DNA of 64,000 nt from CBDFHF01 sp965247565 (GCA_965247565.1 CBDFHF010000003.1:2170001-2234000); one strand, 5' to 3'. Positions 1 through 8,639 are shown, counted from the stretch's first letter. A program made the numbers and translations. The notes: a model not told the origin generated them from the sequence alone.

Positions 1-518
1 CCGGTAATCAAAACATAGTCACAGCCTTTATCCAATAAAGCCAAGCCACAGTCTTGTAAATTATTTAAACCCGTAAGTTTTCGAGCTTCCTCACTGTTTG
101 GCGTTAATACCTTAGCGTGTGGCAGGAGTAATTCGTCAATAGCGGTTATTAGTTGCGCATTTGCTAACTGAGTACCGCCGCCTGCAGCTAATACCGGGTC
201 TAAAACTACTGGAATAGAAGGATATTGCTTAAGAATCTCGTGGATAGCTTGAGCGATTTCATAATCGCCGATTAAACCGATTTTGAATGCCTGCACCGAC
301 AAATCGGCTAGTAGCGTATTGGCTTGAGCGATTATATGTTCTGGCTTTTGCGGGATCAGTCCTTTGATATTCTGGGTATTTTGATCGGTTAACACCGTAA
401 TAATGCTAGCGGCGTGACACTGATGGCTAATCAGGGTTTCTATGTCGGCTTGTATGCCAGCGCCACCACTGGGGTCATGGCCGGAGAAGCAGAGTACAAC
501 AGGACGGAAAGTGGACAT
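1..518 (-). CDS. thiD: Hydroxymethylpyrimidine/phosphomethylpyrimidine kinase, 3' end outside the window
   Basis: ThiD phosphorylates HMP and then HMP-phosphate in thiamine biosynthesis, in the cytoplasm. Reading the minus strand from the ATG at 518 gives MSTFRPVVLCFSGHDPSGGA, with the ribokinase-fold substrate motif GHDPSGGAG near residue 11. Further on come KIGLIGD and a VVLDPVLAAGGG segment typical of the family. 172 codons are present out of a usual 260 or so, because the gene runs off the window start; no stop codon is seen. The next gene upstream is unknown because an IS element and about 250 bases without a recognisable gene follow. I am sure of the family. Confidence 0.9.
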   Translation of the reverse strand, partial: MSTFRPVVLCFSGHDPSGGAGIQADIETLISHQCHAASIITVLTDQNTQNIKGLIPQKPEHIIAQANTLLADLSVQAFKIGLIGDYEIAQAIHEILKQYPSIPVVLDPVLAAGGGTQLANAQLITAIDELLLPHAKVLTPNSEEARKLTGLNNLQDCGLALLDKGCDYVLIT

Positions 519-769
519 TAGAATCTTTAAAAGTTATGGAGGTTACATTTATGTCTTAAAACACGAATGGGATCAACGTTTTTCTGATGACAGATTTTAC
601 TGACAATAATCGAAATATGTCATTAAGCTTTACAGTCTACTGCAACTAACGTATTAACACCTCAGCCTTACCCTGACCGTGAACAGTCTCGCTAAAACTA
701 AGCTAAGAATAATTTGATCTACACAAAAAAGCACTAAGTGTGGGCCCAAAAACCAATATATAGCATTAA

Positions 770-2098
770 GGGAACCTCTATAAATTCAAATTTAAGTCAC
801 CCCCTAGCAATTCTGCTAATTTTTTTCGACTTTATTTTAAAATCAGGGTGCATTCCGGCTATTTGAAGTAAAAACCGCATCAAATCCCCGTGTTTTGAGA
901 TTATTTCCCCGTTTTTATGCCACTGTGGGCGCACCTTTCCTGTACGGGTTCATCACATCTCGTTTAATCAACTGTATCAAACGCTTCATGTTGTACACTA
1001 AATTCATCAAACCAATTTTGACTTTGGCTCGTTGCAAACCGATGGTGCGAACTAAATGCCCACCCATTGCCGCCTGTGCACCAAACACATGTTCGACTCG
1101 GGCTCTGACTTTTGACTTCGTCCGGTTTGATAACTTTTGTTCTTCGGTTAAGGGTTTGCCTCGTGTGCCTTTTTCACAAACCTGGCTCTCAATATCGGCG
1201 TTAGCTAAGCGCTGCTCCTGGGCTTCTGAACGATAAGCACTGTCGGCATAAACCGCTCGTTTATTGCCCTCCACATCGATTGCCTGGTCGAGTAATTCAT
1301 CGAATACCTGACTGTCGTGAACCGCCGCATGGGTGACTGAATAGCTTTGTATGAGCTTGTTTTCCTCATCCGTGTTGATGTGATTTTTATAGCCGTAATG
1401 CTTCTCATCGTTTTTCTTTGTCCAGCGCGCTTCGGTATCTTTCTGCCGACGCTTGGCCTGAACCTCCGGCTTATCCCATGCCTCAGGCACTTGCCCTTCT
1501 TTAATCTGGGCGTTTTCTTCACGGCTATTGCGTTGCTTGGGGACTTCGACAAAGGTGGCATCAATCATCTGCCCCGCTCGAGCCGCATAACCTTGCGCCG
1601 CCAGTTGTCCATGAAACCGGGCAAACAACTCCTCAACCAAGTTTAGATCCTTAAGCCGTTCGCGAAACCTCCACACGGTTTTCGAATCCGGCACTTTATC
1701 TTCTAATTGCAAACCCAGAAAACGCATGAAGCTGAACCGATCCCGAATCTGATATTCGATGCCATCATCCGATAAATTGTGCAGCTGCTGGAGTACCAAA
1801 ATCTTGAACATCAGCACCCCATCGAACGGCTTGGCGCCTGCCTGACTTTTTCTATCCTTTTCATGCAGGCGTTTAAGTTCAGGCCGAAACGCTTCCCAGT
1901 CTATCCGGGCTTTCAATCCTACCAAAGGGTCTCCCATTTTGGTTAGTTGCGCGGCTCTTTCTTCTACGTCGAATAATCCAGGTTGACGGGGTTTCATGGG
2001 GTGGTTCTCTATCAGTGGACTCACTGTTATTATCTCATTTCAGTGCCATTGCTTCCCGTCAAAAATCGCTGTGAGGTGGGGTATTTTTAGAGATCCCC
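770..2098 (-). mobile_element. IS5-family insertion sequence, copy 1 (1329 bp)
   Basis: The element is bounded by imperfect inverted repeats of about 16 bp: GGGAACCTCTATAAAT at the left end, and GGGGATCTCTAAAAAT read inward from the right end. It is flanked directly by the 4-bp target duplication TTAA at 766-769 and 2099-2102. A second copy of identical length lies in opposite orientation at 12320-13648. The transposase, the terminal repeats and the TTAA duplication fit the IS5 family. The insertion lies between thiD and a PEP-CTERM gene, and I see no gene that it breaks. Confidence 0.95.
915..1997 (-). CDS. IS5-family DDE transposase
   Basis: The protein catalyses cut-and-paste transposition of the surrounding element. 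Translation from the ATG at 1997 gives 360 residues beginning MKPRQPGLFDVEERAAQL; a GTG at 2024 would add nine residues. DDE-type features are visible: QMIDATFVEVPKQR (first Asp), AVYADSAYRS (second Asp) and a final ARVEHVFGAQ (Glu). An N-terminal region with FDGVLMFKILVLQQ and SFMRFLGL is usual in IS5-group transposases. It differs from the copy at 12421-13503 at only a few residues (T/I, E/K and T/A in the shared part). Both copies look intact and could be active. Confidence 0.93.
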   Translation of the reverse strand: MKPRQPGLFDVEERAAQLTKMGDPLVGLKARIDWEAFRPELKRLHEKDRKSQAGAKPFDGVLMFKILVLQQLHNLSDDGIEYQIRDRFSFMRFLGLQLEDKVPDSKTVWRFRERLKDLNLVEELFARFHGQLAAQGYAARAGQMIDATFVEVPKQRNSREENAQIKEGQVPEAWDKPEVQAKRRQKDTEARWTKKNDEKHYGYKNHINTDEENKLIQSYSVTHAAVHDSQVFDELLDQAIDVEGNKRAVYADSAYRSEAQEQRLANADIESQVCEKGTRGKPLTEEQKLSNRTKSKVRARVEHVFGAQAAMGGHLVRTIGLQRAKVKIGLMNLVYNMKRLIQLIKRDVMNPYRKGAPTVA

Positions 2099-2409
2099 TT
2101 AAACCGTTATTTTGAAACAATCCAATTAAGAACCCCCCAGTCATTTTTCCTTAGACATGGCAGAAAGTTGTCTCGCTAAAGAGACGTCAAAAACTTTAAC
2201 ACAAGTAATTTCTATCACAATAGTCTGATAACAAAATGATATTTATAATAAATCTGTTGAATTTATCAAAAAAACACAACAAAAAATAACAGCTTTATGT
2301 CGGTTTAATTTACATAGACATGGATACTATCCGGTTCTGAAATAATAACTTGTTGATATAAAAGTATGCATCTAAGTAATTCATTGATTTCTATTGTATA
2401 TAAAAACTA

Positions 2410-2425
2410 TGGCATTGATATTGCA
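2410..2425 (+). promoter_or_regulatory. Sigma-54-type -24/-12 promoter upstream of PEP-CTERM gene
   Basis: TGGCATTGATATTGCA matches the consensus TGGCAYRNNNNTTGCW at all but one defined position, with exactly 10 bases between the GG (2411-2412) and GC (2423-2424) cores. It lies about 90 bases before the ATG at 2515. PEP-CTERM genes are often sigma-54 dependent through the PrsK/PrsR system. The second PEP-CTERM gene in this window has a comparable site, which raises my confidence. The rest of the 2103-2514 gap is AT-rich and holds nothing else I can identify. Confidence 0.7.
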
Positions 2426-2514
2426 TATATTCTGTCTGGATAAAAGACAATGCATGTGAATACATGTTTAGTTCCTTGTCCATTCAATTAACTAAGAGTT
2501 TTCTAGGATAAATT

Positions 2515-3456
2515 ATGAAAAAAAAATATTTGCTTAGCAGTGGGGTAGCTGCGTTGCTTTTAACATCTGGAGCTGCCAACGCCATTGTTATTGATAATGG
2601 TATAGCTTCAGGTACTTTACGTAGCTGGAGTGTTGATGTTGATGGTGGTGGTCAAACTAGAACTGCAAACATTACAGCTCTCCGGGCAGACAACAATACA
2701 CTAGTCTCATCTGAAGTTGTTTTCGATTACTTCACTTATCTTAAAATTGGTAATACAGGCATTCAACTTCCAACCTCCGGTGAAGCTTTGGTCAGCGGTA
2801 GCGTTCAGAGTTCTGGAACAGTTACCGGTATTAATGGTAATGATATTGCGTGGTCTGTTGTTAGTTCAATTGCTCCTAACAGCACTATACTCACTAATAC
2901 GTTCGAATTCTCATCCACTAGTGCATTGGGCAGCTTAGCCTTATTTCAATATCTGGATGAGGATGTTGATGGGGTTAGTGATGATGTTTTTTTTACGCGT
3001 GGCAGTTTTGCTGGAAATGATTTGCAATTGTTTACTATTGATAATGAACAAGGCTATGGAGTCAGCCATAGCGGTGCTTTTAATAGTTCTCAAGGCCTAG
3101 TTAACTCCTCATTTAGTGGTTGGGCCGTTGATAATTATAATGACATGAAATCAAGACTAAATGCTGGGACTCAAAGTGTTTCAGTAAATGGTCTGTTTGA
3201 AGCGGGTGTTTCTCCAACTACAAACGCGTTTGTCGGCGCAGCATTCGGTCCTGTTGACATTGTTTCTGTATTAGCTTGGACAATTGATGCGAATGCGAAT
3301 AGTGCCAGAATTGTCACCACTCTAGGTGGTATTCCAGACGTTCGCACAATTCCAGTGACTCCCCCAGTTACCCCTCCTGTAAGTGTACCTGAACCTTCAT
3401 CCCTTGCTTTACTGGGGTTGGGCGCATTGGGCTTTAGACGTTTGCGTATTGGCTAG
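2515..3456 (+). CDS. PEP-CTERM sorting-domain exported protein
   Basis: This 313-residue exported protein begins MKKKYLLSSGVAALLLTSGA, a signal peptide with probable cleavage after ANA. It ends with the exosortase recognition tail VPEPSSLALLGLGALGFRRL: a PEP motif, a hydrophobic helix and basic residues. A Pro/Thr-rich linker (TPPVTPPV) precedes the tail. Proteins of this class are processed by an exosortase and usually end up in surface or exopolysaccharide-associated material. The middle region is beta-rich with many Gly, Ser and Asn; I recognise no enzymatic domain. A good Shine-Dalgarno AGGA lies ahead of the ATG. A sigma-54-type promoter lies upstream. No exosortase gene is in the window. 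Confidence 0.88.
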   Translation: MKKKYLLSSGVAALLLTSGAANAIVIDNGIASGTLRSWSVDVDGGGQTRTANITALRADNNTLVSSEVVFDYFTYLKIGNTGIQLPTSGEALVSGSVQSSGTVTGINGNDIAWSVVSSIAPNSTILTNTFEFSSTSALGSLALFQYLDEDVDGVSDDVFFTRGSFAGNDLQLFTIDNEQGYGVSHSGAFNSSQGLVNSSFSGWAVDNYNDMKSRLNAGTQSVSVNGLFEAGVSPTTNAFVGAAFGPVDIVSVLAWTIDANANSARIVTTLGGIPDVRTIPVTPPVTPPVSVPEPSSLALLGLGALGFRRLRIG

Positions 3457-3556
3457 AGTATTCTAAGGTGCTTTAATCAATTAGAGCACCATGTATATTA
3501 CCGTCCTCAGTCTTATTAAAAAATTAGGATTTGGGGCGGTAATTGCATTTTTGTTT

Positions 3557-3685
3557 TCAAAAAGGCTTAATAACCGCCAAAATCAAAATCCCCGGCAAAA
3601 ACAAAACAGGCACTTCATCCATCCATCTCAATAAGCATGAGAGCATTGATTGCGTTCATGTTTAATATCTATCAACCACAATTTA
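3557..3685 (-). pseudogene. Decayed 3' fragment of a hemJ allele
   Basis: On the minus strand this stretch aligns base for base with the last third of the intact hemJ at 4440-4865. It still encodes KHERNQCSHAY, then after a one-base deletion RWMDEVPVLFLPGILILAV and IKPF followed by a TGA stop. The intact gene has KHDRNQRSHVYY, RWMNEVPVLFLLGIVILAV and VKPF. Many of the base changes preserve the amino acid or a similar one, so the fragment diverged as a coding gene before it decayed. Together with hemJ it brackets the toxin-antitoxin pair at 3766-4423. The rest of the 3457-3765 gap holds only a weak hairpin near 3473-3495. Confidence 0.85.
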
Positions 3686-3765
3686 CAAAGATTGATTTCA
3701 TCATGTCTTCATTATTCTCTATGTGCTACAATTTGAAATGTCGAAGCACATTGTAAAGGTGAGTC

Positions 3766-3993
3766 ATGCAATACCTCAACATTAGAGAAATGCGTAGCAT
3801 TCTAGGAAAACTTGATCTTTTAGTTGAAGAGCAGCAAGAACTTATTATTACCCGCAACAAGCAGGAGATCGCCAGGGTATTGCCTATGCAGTCCAAAAAA
3901 AAACGCCCGACGCACAAACAGTTACGACAATTAGTTCAAGCCAGCGCCATTTCTTCATCGGAGTTAATTCGGCTTGATCGCGATGAGCGATGA
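3766..3993 (+). CDS. Type II antitoxin, Phd/YefM-like, partner of the adjacent PIN toxin
   Basis: The 75-residue protein starts MQYLNIREMRSILGKLDLLV and continues with EEQQELIITRNKQEIARVLP. This is the layout of prevent-host-death/YefM antitoxins: an N-terminal DNA-binding fold that also represses the operon. The basic linker and C-terminus (SSELIRLDRDER) would then wrap the toxin. A clear AAGGTGA ribosome site precedes the ATG. The last 11 bases overlap the toxin gene, so translation is probably coupled. The antitoxin identity rests on length, fold pattern and neighbour rather than on strong sequence identity. Confidence 0.78.
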   Translation: MQYLNIREMRSILGKLDLLVEEQQELIITRNKQEIARVLPMQSKKKRPTHKQLRQLVQASAISSSELIRLDRDER

Positions 3994-4423
3994 TCGTATC
4001 GTTTATCTGGATACCAGTGTTCTGGCTAAATGGTATCTCGCAGAGTCCAACTCCGAGTCGGTCAGCGATTACATTATCGGTTTAGATGGCGCCGTTATCA
4101 GCACGCTAACGAAAACCGAAATGCGTTGTTTGTTAGCCAGACGTAAACGGATGCTGGAGTTCGGTGCTGATTTAGAAGGGCAGATTTACGCGACTTTTGT
4201 AGATGACATAGCCCAAGGACATCTCACTTTGCTGAAAGTGGAAGATAAACACCTGGAAAGTGCCGCTAATCTGATTGCAATTCTGCCGGAATATACTTTA
4301 CGCACTTTTGATGCCCTGCATTTGGCAATTGCCCAGCATCATGGACTGGAGCTTATTGCGACTGCCGATAAGCTATTCGCTAACGCTGCTGGGGCATTAG
4401 GCTTCAAAGTAGACTTATTTTAA
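3983..4423 (+). CDS. vapC: PIN-domain ribonuclease toxin, VapC family
   Basis: VapC-type toxins are Mg-dependent RNases that cut tRNA or rRNA when their antitoxin is degraded. The 146-residue product shows the PIN acidic residues in order: VYLDTSVLAKWY (first Asp), STLTKTEMRCLLARR (Glu), LRTFDALHLAIA (Asp) and ELIATADKLFANAA (last Asp). The length is normal. The ATG at 3983 overlaps the antitoxin by 11 bases; a TTG at 3974 is the only upstream alternative. The gene ends 16 bases from the 3' end of hemJ, in convergent orientation. Confidence 0.88.
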   Translation: MSDDRIVYLDTSVLAKWYLAESNSESVSDYIIGLDGAVISTLTKTEMRCLLARRKRMLEFGADLEGQIYATFVDDIAQGHLTLLKVEDKHLESAANLIAILPEYTLRTFDALHLAIAQHHGLELIATADKLFANAAGALGFKVDLF

Positions 4424-4439
4424 GTTTACAAATGGTCGT

Positions 4440-4865
4440 TCAAAATGGCTTAACCACCGCCAAGATCACAATTCCCAGCAAAAACAAAACCGGTACTTCA
4501 TTCATCCATCGATAATAAACGTGAGAGCGTTGATTACGATCATGTTTAAAGTCAAGCAGCCAGACACCACAGAAAAAGTGATAAACCACTAATAATCCCA
4601 GTAAGGCCAATTTAGCGTGTAGCCAACCGCTTTGTCCGTATAAGGCCCAAGCGTAGTCCACCAGCATCCAGATGCCGAACACAAAAGTGATAATCATGCC
4701 GGGTGTCATAATTCCGAAAAATAACTTGCGCTCCATGATTTTAAAACGTTCATTACTGATTTCGTCGGAACTCATAGCATGGTAGACATACAGTCGCGGC
4801 AGATAAAAAAGTCCTGCAAACCAAGTGACCATAAAAATTAAGTGAAACGCTTTTAGCCAGAGCAT
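4440..4865 (-). CDS. hemJ: HemJ-type protoporphyrinogen IX oxidase
   Basis: HemJ oxidises protoporphyrinogen IX to protoporphyrin IX in the inner membrane, the penultimate step of haem synthesis, in bacteria that lack HemG or HemY. The 141-residue protein has four predicted membrane segments and the family signature at the N-terminus (WLKAFHLIFMVTWFAGLFYL then PRLYVYH, with conserved His and Arg). It also has KLFFGIMTPGM in the middle and a conserved RWMNEVPVL near the end. The start overlaps the end of the thioredoxin-like gene by 13 bases, and a ribosome site (AAGGA) lies inside that gene. A second, broken copy of the 3' third of a hemJ gene lies at 3557-3685. Confidence 0.85.
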   Translation of the reverse strand: MLWLKAFHLIFMVTWFAGLFYLPRLYVYHAMSSDEISNERFKIMERKLFFGIMTPGMIITFVFGIWMLVDYAWALYGQSGWLHAKLALLGLLVVYHFFCGVWLLDFKHDRNQRSHVYYRWMNEVPVLFLLGIVILAVVKPF

Positions 4866-5413
4866 GATTTATCCTTTGTAAAAGTAGCTATTTGAGCAGA
4901 CATTATGTTAGGGTCAAATTCCCCGATTTTGTGAGTTGCTACGGTGCCATCAGGGGCAATTAAGAAGGTGTTGGGTATTAGCCTGATTTTGCCGAATGCT
5001 TCAGCATATTCTGCAGTTATATCAAGCACGACAGAATAGGGGATTTGTTTGGCTTTAGCCATTTCTACTACATGATTAGGCGGGTCGTAAGACCGGCTAA
5101 TAGCGATAATTTCAAGTCCAGCGCAGTGATAACGATGGTACAAATCAGCCAAGTGGGGGATTTCTGCTATACAACTGGGGCAATCGGTTGCCCAGAACGT
5201 GACTAAAACGGGTTTTCCTCTCAATTCTTTGAGTGCAATTTTATTGCCGGTTATGGTGTTAAAGGTCAATTCAGGCGCTGAGGTTGGCGGGTAAGTGGCG
5301 TATCTTAACCAAGCGGCGGCTCCCACTAACAAAAATAACCCGAGCATCCAATAGCCGAATTTTATCAATGTTCTTTTGGTATTGGTTGATAGATATGAGT
5401 TGCTTGCGTTCAT
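4853..5413 (-). CDS. Membrane-anchored TlpA/ResA-like thioredoxin-fold protein
   Basis: The 186-residue protein has an N-terminal membrane anchor (about residues 17-38) and then a periplasmic thioredoxin fold. The active-site motif is TFWATDCPSCIAEIPHL, a CxxC with residues D-C-P-S-C. It also has the cis-Pro segment IPNTFLIAPDG typical of TlpA-like redoxins. Such proteins reduce disulfides of partner proteins, commonly during cytochrome c or oxidase assembly; the partner here is unknown. I use the ATG at 5413 rather than the GTG one codon earlier. It is transcribed with hemJ, which overlaps it, and divergently from serA. Confidence 0.85.
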   Translation of the reverse strand: MNASNSYLSTNTKRTLIKFGYWMLGLFLLVGAAAWLRYATYPPTSAPELTFNTITGNKIALKELRGKPVLVTFWATDCPSCIAEIPHLADLYHRYHCAGLEIIAISRSYDPPNHVVEMAKAKQIPYSVVLDITAEYAEAFGKIRLIPNTFLIAPDGTVATHKIGEFDPNIMSAQIATFTKDKSCSG

Positions 5414-5511
5414 CACTTTGCAGGATTCTTCGAGTAGTTGGCCATACCACGATTATAGCAAAGCTGTTAAGCTATCGGTTTTTTAAGCGTGTAACTTTGG
5501 ATGTGTTTTTC

Positions 5512-7095
5512 ATGAAAAAAATTCTTATTTCCGACAAGCTAGCAGAAGCCGGTATTAACTACTTAAATGAGCAATCCGGCATAAAAATCCATATTGAAAC
5601 AGGGCTCAACGAAGAGGGGTTGTGTCAAATTATTGGGGATTATGAGGCTCTGCTGATCCGGAGTGATACTCAAGTTACACCTAACGTGCTGCGGGCAGCT
5701 AAAAACCTCAAGTTGATTGGTCGGGCCGGGATTGGCGTGGATAATGTCGATATACCCTTAGCAACTGAGCTGGGCATAATTGTTATGAACACCCCGGATG
5801 CCAATGCCACGACTACGGCAGAATTGGCGATTGCGCACATGATGTCGTTAAGTCGCCATTTGCCTAAAGCAGACCGTTCTATTCGTGCCGGAAAATGGGA
5901 GCGCTCTAAATTAATGGGTTCAGAAGTCGCTCACAAAACGCTGGCAATTCTCGGATTTGGCACTATCGGCCGGATTGTTTCACAGCGTGGCTTAGGGTTA
6001 CGCATGAATGTGATCGCTTATGATCCGTTTGTGGCACCGGAAATTTTTGATGAGTATGGTGTTGAATCGGTTAGCCTGGACGAATTATTTAGTCGTGCGG
6101 ATTACTTAACTTTACATTGTCCGTTAATTGAGAAAACCCGCAATGTGGCCAGCGCCGAGCAGTTGGCCAAAATGAAAAAAACGGCGATGATCATCAACTG
6201 CGCCCGGGGCGGTTTGATTGATGAGACTGCTCTATATGAGGCATTGAAAAACGGCAAATTAGCTGGCGCTGCGTTGGATGTTTATGAAAATGAGCCACCT
6301 GCGGGTTCGCCATTGCTGGAGCTAGAAAATATAGTATTTACGCCACATCTGGGCGCGTCTACTTCTGAAGCACAAGTTGCGGTGAGTGTAGAGATCGCCA
6401 GGCAGGCTGTCATGTTTTTACAGACGGGTGAGGCGGTTAATGCATTAAATCTGCCACGGTTGTCTGCAGAAGAGTTGAAAAAATCCAACGAATTTATGAA
6501 TCTGGCAACCAGCTTGGGCAAAGTATTAGCGGGCTTGGTAACCAAACCGATAGAAAAAATTGAAGTCGCCACTTTTGGTAGAGCGGCCGATGTGAAGATA
6601 CGACCGATATCGATAGCTGCATTGGTTGGTGTATTGGGTGGCCAGGTTTCTACACCCGTTAATCGTGTTAATGCAGAAAATCTGGCTAAACGCCAAGGTA
6701 TTGCTTTAGTTGAATCGGTTTGTCAGGAATCCCAAGATTATGTGTCGCTGATTAAAATAACCGGGCATTGTGCCGATCAGACCATTACACTGTCTGGCGC
6801 CTTATTGGGTGGTCGTCAGCCTCGCTTGGTGGGTATTAATCATTTTGATATTGAAGTAGTTCCAGAAGGTACGTTATTGGTGACTCGCCACGATGATAAA
6901 CCGGGCGTTATTTCAGCAATTAGTACCGTATTGGGCAACGCTAACATTAACATTACCAGAATGCAGGTGAGTACGGTCGATGAAAAGATTCAGGCCATGG
7001 CGGTTATCAGTATTTCCGAGCCACTAACAGAGGCTTTAATTCAACAAATAAATGCCATTCCTGTCGTAAAAATGACCGCTCAGATTAATCTATGA
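5512..7095 (+). CDS. serA: D-3-phosphoglycerate dehydrogenase, long form with ACT domain
   Basis: SerA oxidises 3-phosphoglycerate to 3-phosphohydroxypyruvate, the first step of serine synthesis. The 527-residue protein carries substrate-domain residues, the NAD-binding motif ILGFGTIGR near residue 148 and the catalytic segments INCARGGLIDE and FTPHLGAST. An intermediate domain follows, then a C-terminal ACT domain (TRHDDKPGVISAISTVLGNA), which binds serine in relatives. The length is that of the bacterial long form. The ATG at 5512 matches the family N-terminus; the reading frame stays open upstream but that part is not conserved. It overlaps serB by 4 bases (ATGA). Confidence 0.95.
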   Translation: MKKILISDKLAEAGINYLNEQSGIKIHIETGLNEEGLCQIIGDYEALLIRSDTQVTPNVLRAAKNLKLIGRAGIGVDNVDIPLATELGIIVMNTPDANATTTAELAIAHMMSLSRHLPKADRSIRAGKWERSKLMGSEVAHKTLAILGFGTIGRIVSQRGLGLRMNVIAYDPFVAPEIFDEYGVESVSLDELFSRADYLTLHCPLIEKTRNVASAEQLAKMKKTAMIINCARGGLIDETALYEALKNGKLAGAALDVYENEPPAGSPLLELENIVFTPHLGASTSEAQVAVSVEIARQAVMFLQTGEAVNALNLPRLSAEELKKSNEFMNLATSLGKVLAGLVTKPIEKIEVATFGRAADVKIRPISIAALVGVLGGQVSTPVNRVNAENLAKRQGIALVESVCQESQDYVSLIKITGHCADQTITLSGALLGGRQPRLVGINHFDIEVVPEGTLLVTRHDDKPGVISAISTVLGNANINITRMQVSTVDEKIQAMAVISISEPLTEALIQQINAIPVVKMTAQINL

Positions 7096-7730
7096 GTTTT
7101 GATGTCATTTGCTTTGATTGCGATAGCACGTTAAGCAAAATTGAAGGCATAGATGAATTGGCAAAACGGGTTGGTTTGGGCGAGGAAATGTCCAAGCTGA
7201 CCGATGCCGCCATGAATGGCGAAGTACCTTTAGAATCAGTCTATGCAAAGCGTCTGGAATTAATCAGGCCGGATAAGGCCGGCATGGATTGGCTGGCCAA
7301 GCTATATATTCAAGAATTGGTGGAAGGTGCGGAAGCATTGTTTAGCAATTTGCTGGCTCACGGAAAGGAATTACACATTATTAGCGGCGGCATCCGGCAG
7401 GCTATTTTGCCGCTGGCGCATAAACTGGGATTACCGGATACCCAAGTACACGCGGTCGATGTGTATTTTAGCGATGATGGCCACTACCAAAGTTTTGATC
7501 AGAACTCACCTCTTGCCAGAAATGGCGGCAAGGCCGAGGTGGTCGGCCGTCTGCACACCAAATCCAGCTGCGTCATGATTGGCGACGGTAAGACTGATAT
7601 GGAAGCCAAGCAGGCAGGTGCTTACACCATTGGTTTTGGCGGAGTAGTGGCAAGGCCTTTAGTTAAACAACTGGCAGACTTTTATACCACCGATCCTTCG
7701 TTGCTCTCGATATTGACGCATATTTTATAA
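7092..7730 (+). CDS. serB: Phosphoserine phosphatase (HAD superfamily)
   Basis: SerB-type enzymes remove the phosphate of phosphoserine in the last step of serine synthesis. HAD motifs are clear: I CFDCDSTLSKIEGIDELA with the nucleophile Asp and an acid/base Asp two residues later, II HIISGG, and a Lys in GGKAEVV. Motif III/IV is VMIGDGKTDMEAKQAGAYTI. The length of 212 residues suits a single-domain SerB without the ACT-like N-terminus of E. coli SerB. The 4-base overlap with serA indicates an operon that makes serine from glycolytic phosphoglycerate. Confidence 0.92.
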   Translation: MSFDVICFDCDSTLSKIEGIDELAKRVGLGEEMSKLTDAAMNGEVPLESVYAKRLELIRPDKAGMDWLAKLYIQELVEGAEALFSNLLAHGKELHIISGGIRQAILPLAHKLGLPDTQVHAVDVYFSDDGHYQSFDQNSPLARNGGKAEVVGRLHTKSSCVMIGDGKTDMEAKQAGAYTIGFGGVVARPLVKQLADFYTTDPSLLSILTHIL

Positions 7731-7800
7731 AAGCCGTCGAAAACCATGATACGGATGGCTAAAATCGCTGAATTTTTAATTGTTTTAGAGAAAGAGACGC

Positions 7801-8547
7801 ATGGCAGGACACAGTAAATGGGCTAATATCAAGCATCGCAAAGCCGGACAGGATGCCAAACGCGGCAAGATTTTTACCAAAATGTTGCGGGAAATCAGCG
7901 TAGCGGTAAAAACCAGCGGCCCGGACGCCAGCAGTAATCCGGCCTTGCGTACCGCCGTCGACAAAGCCCTGGGCGCCAATATGCGCCGCGACACCATCGA
8001 CAACGCCATCAAAAAAGCTTCCGGCGCTCTGGATGGAGATAATTTTGAAAACATTCGATACGAGGGCTACGGCCCCGGCGGCACTGCAGTCATCGTCGAA
8101 TGTCTCACCGATAATCGCAATCGCACCGTGGGCGAAGTCAGGCATGCGTTCGCCAAAGCGGGCGGCAACCTGGGCACTGACGGCTCGGTGGCCTATTTAT
8201 TCAGCAAACTGGGGATATTAAGCTATGCTCCAGGTATGGATGAAGATGCGCTAATGGAAGCGGCCTTGGAAGCCGGTGCCGATGATGTGGTCGCTAATGA
8301 CGATGGTTCTGTTGATGTCATGACTACCCCGGAAAGCTACCTACAGGTGAAAGATGCTTTAGTCGCTGCGGATTTTACCCCAGACAACGCCGAAATCACC
8401 CTACAAGCCGCCACCATGACCGAGTTGGATGCCGAAACAGCCGAGAAAATGCTACGCTTGATTGATAGATTGGAAGACTTAGACGATGTGCAGAATGTGT
8501 ATTCCAATGCGGATATTAGTGAAGAGATTATGGAAGGCTTAGGGTAA
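7801..8547 (+). CDS. yebC: YebC/PmpR (TACO1-like) family protein
   Basis: The 248-residue protein opens with the family hallmark MAGHSKWANIKHRKAGQDAK and contains GYGPGGTAVIVECLTDNRNR, both strongly conserved. Members have been described as DNA-binding regulators and more recently as ribosome-associated factors that ease translation of proline stretches. In gammaproteobacteria yebC usually lies directly before ruvC; here 6 kb of accessory DNA separates them. The last 48 codons are repeated downstream as a good copy (11514-11659) and a poor one (9741-9809). This suggests that insertions targeted, or recombined through, the 3' end of the gene. Confidence 0.95.
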   Translation: MAGHSKWANIKHRKAGQDAKRGKIFTKMLREISVAVKTSGPDASSNPALRTAVDKALGANMRRDTIDNAIKKASGALDGDNFENIRYEGYGPGGTAVIVECLTDNRNRTVGEVRHAFAKAGGNLGTDGSVAYLFSKLGILSYAPGMDEDALMEAALEAGADDVVANDDGSVDVMTTPESYLQVKDALVAADFTPDNAEITLQAATMTELDAETAEKMLRLIDRLEDLDDVQNVYSNADISEEIMEGLG

Positions 8548-8639
8548 GTAGGTTTTTGCTCGAAGCGTTGGATGATGACATGACTTTCTTTTCCTCTCTT
8601 CGCCTAAACAGTCCGGTATTTTTGCGACTCCTAAAAAAA

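Noticed and set aside
895..1646. Plus-strand frames inside IS5-family copy 1 (and the mirror frames in copy 2)
   Set aside because: They are antisense or out-of-frame shadows of the transposase and are identical in both copies only because the IS is.
3473..3495. Hairpin GGTGCT/AGCACC after the first PEP-CTERM gene as a terminator
   Set aside because: No T-run follows and the loop is large, so I cannot support the call.
5284..5511. Upstream extension of serA by 76 codons
   Set aside because: It overlaps the divergent thioredoxin-like gene and is not like any SerA N-terminus; the ATG at 5512 fits.
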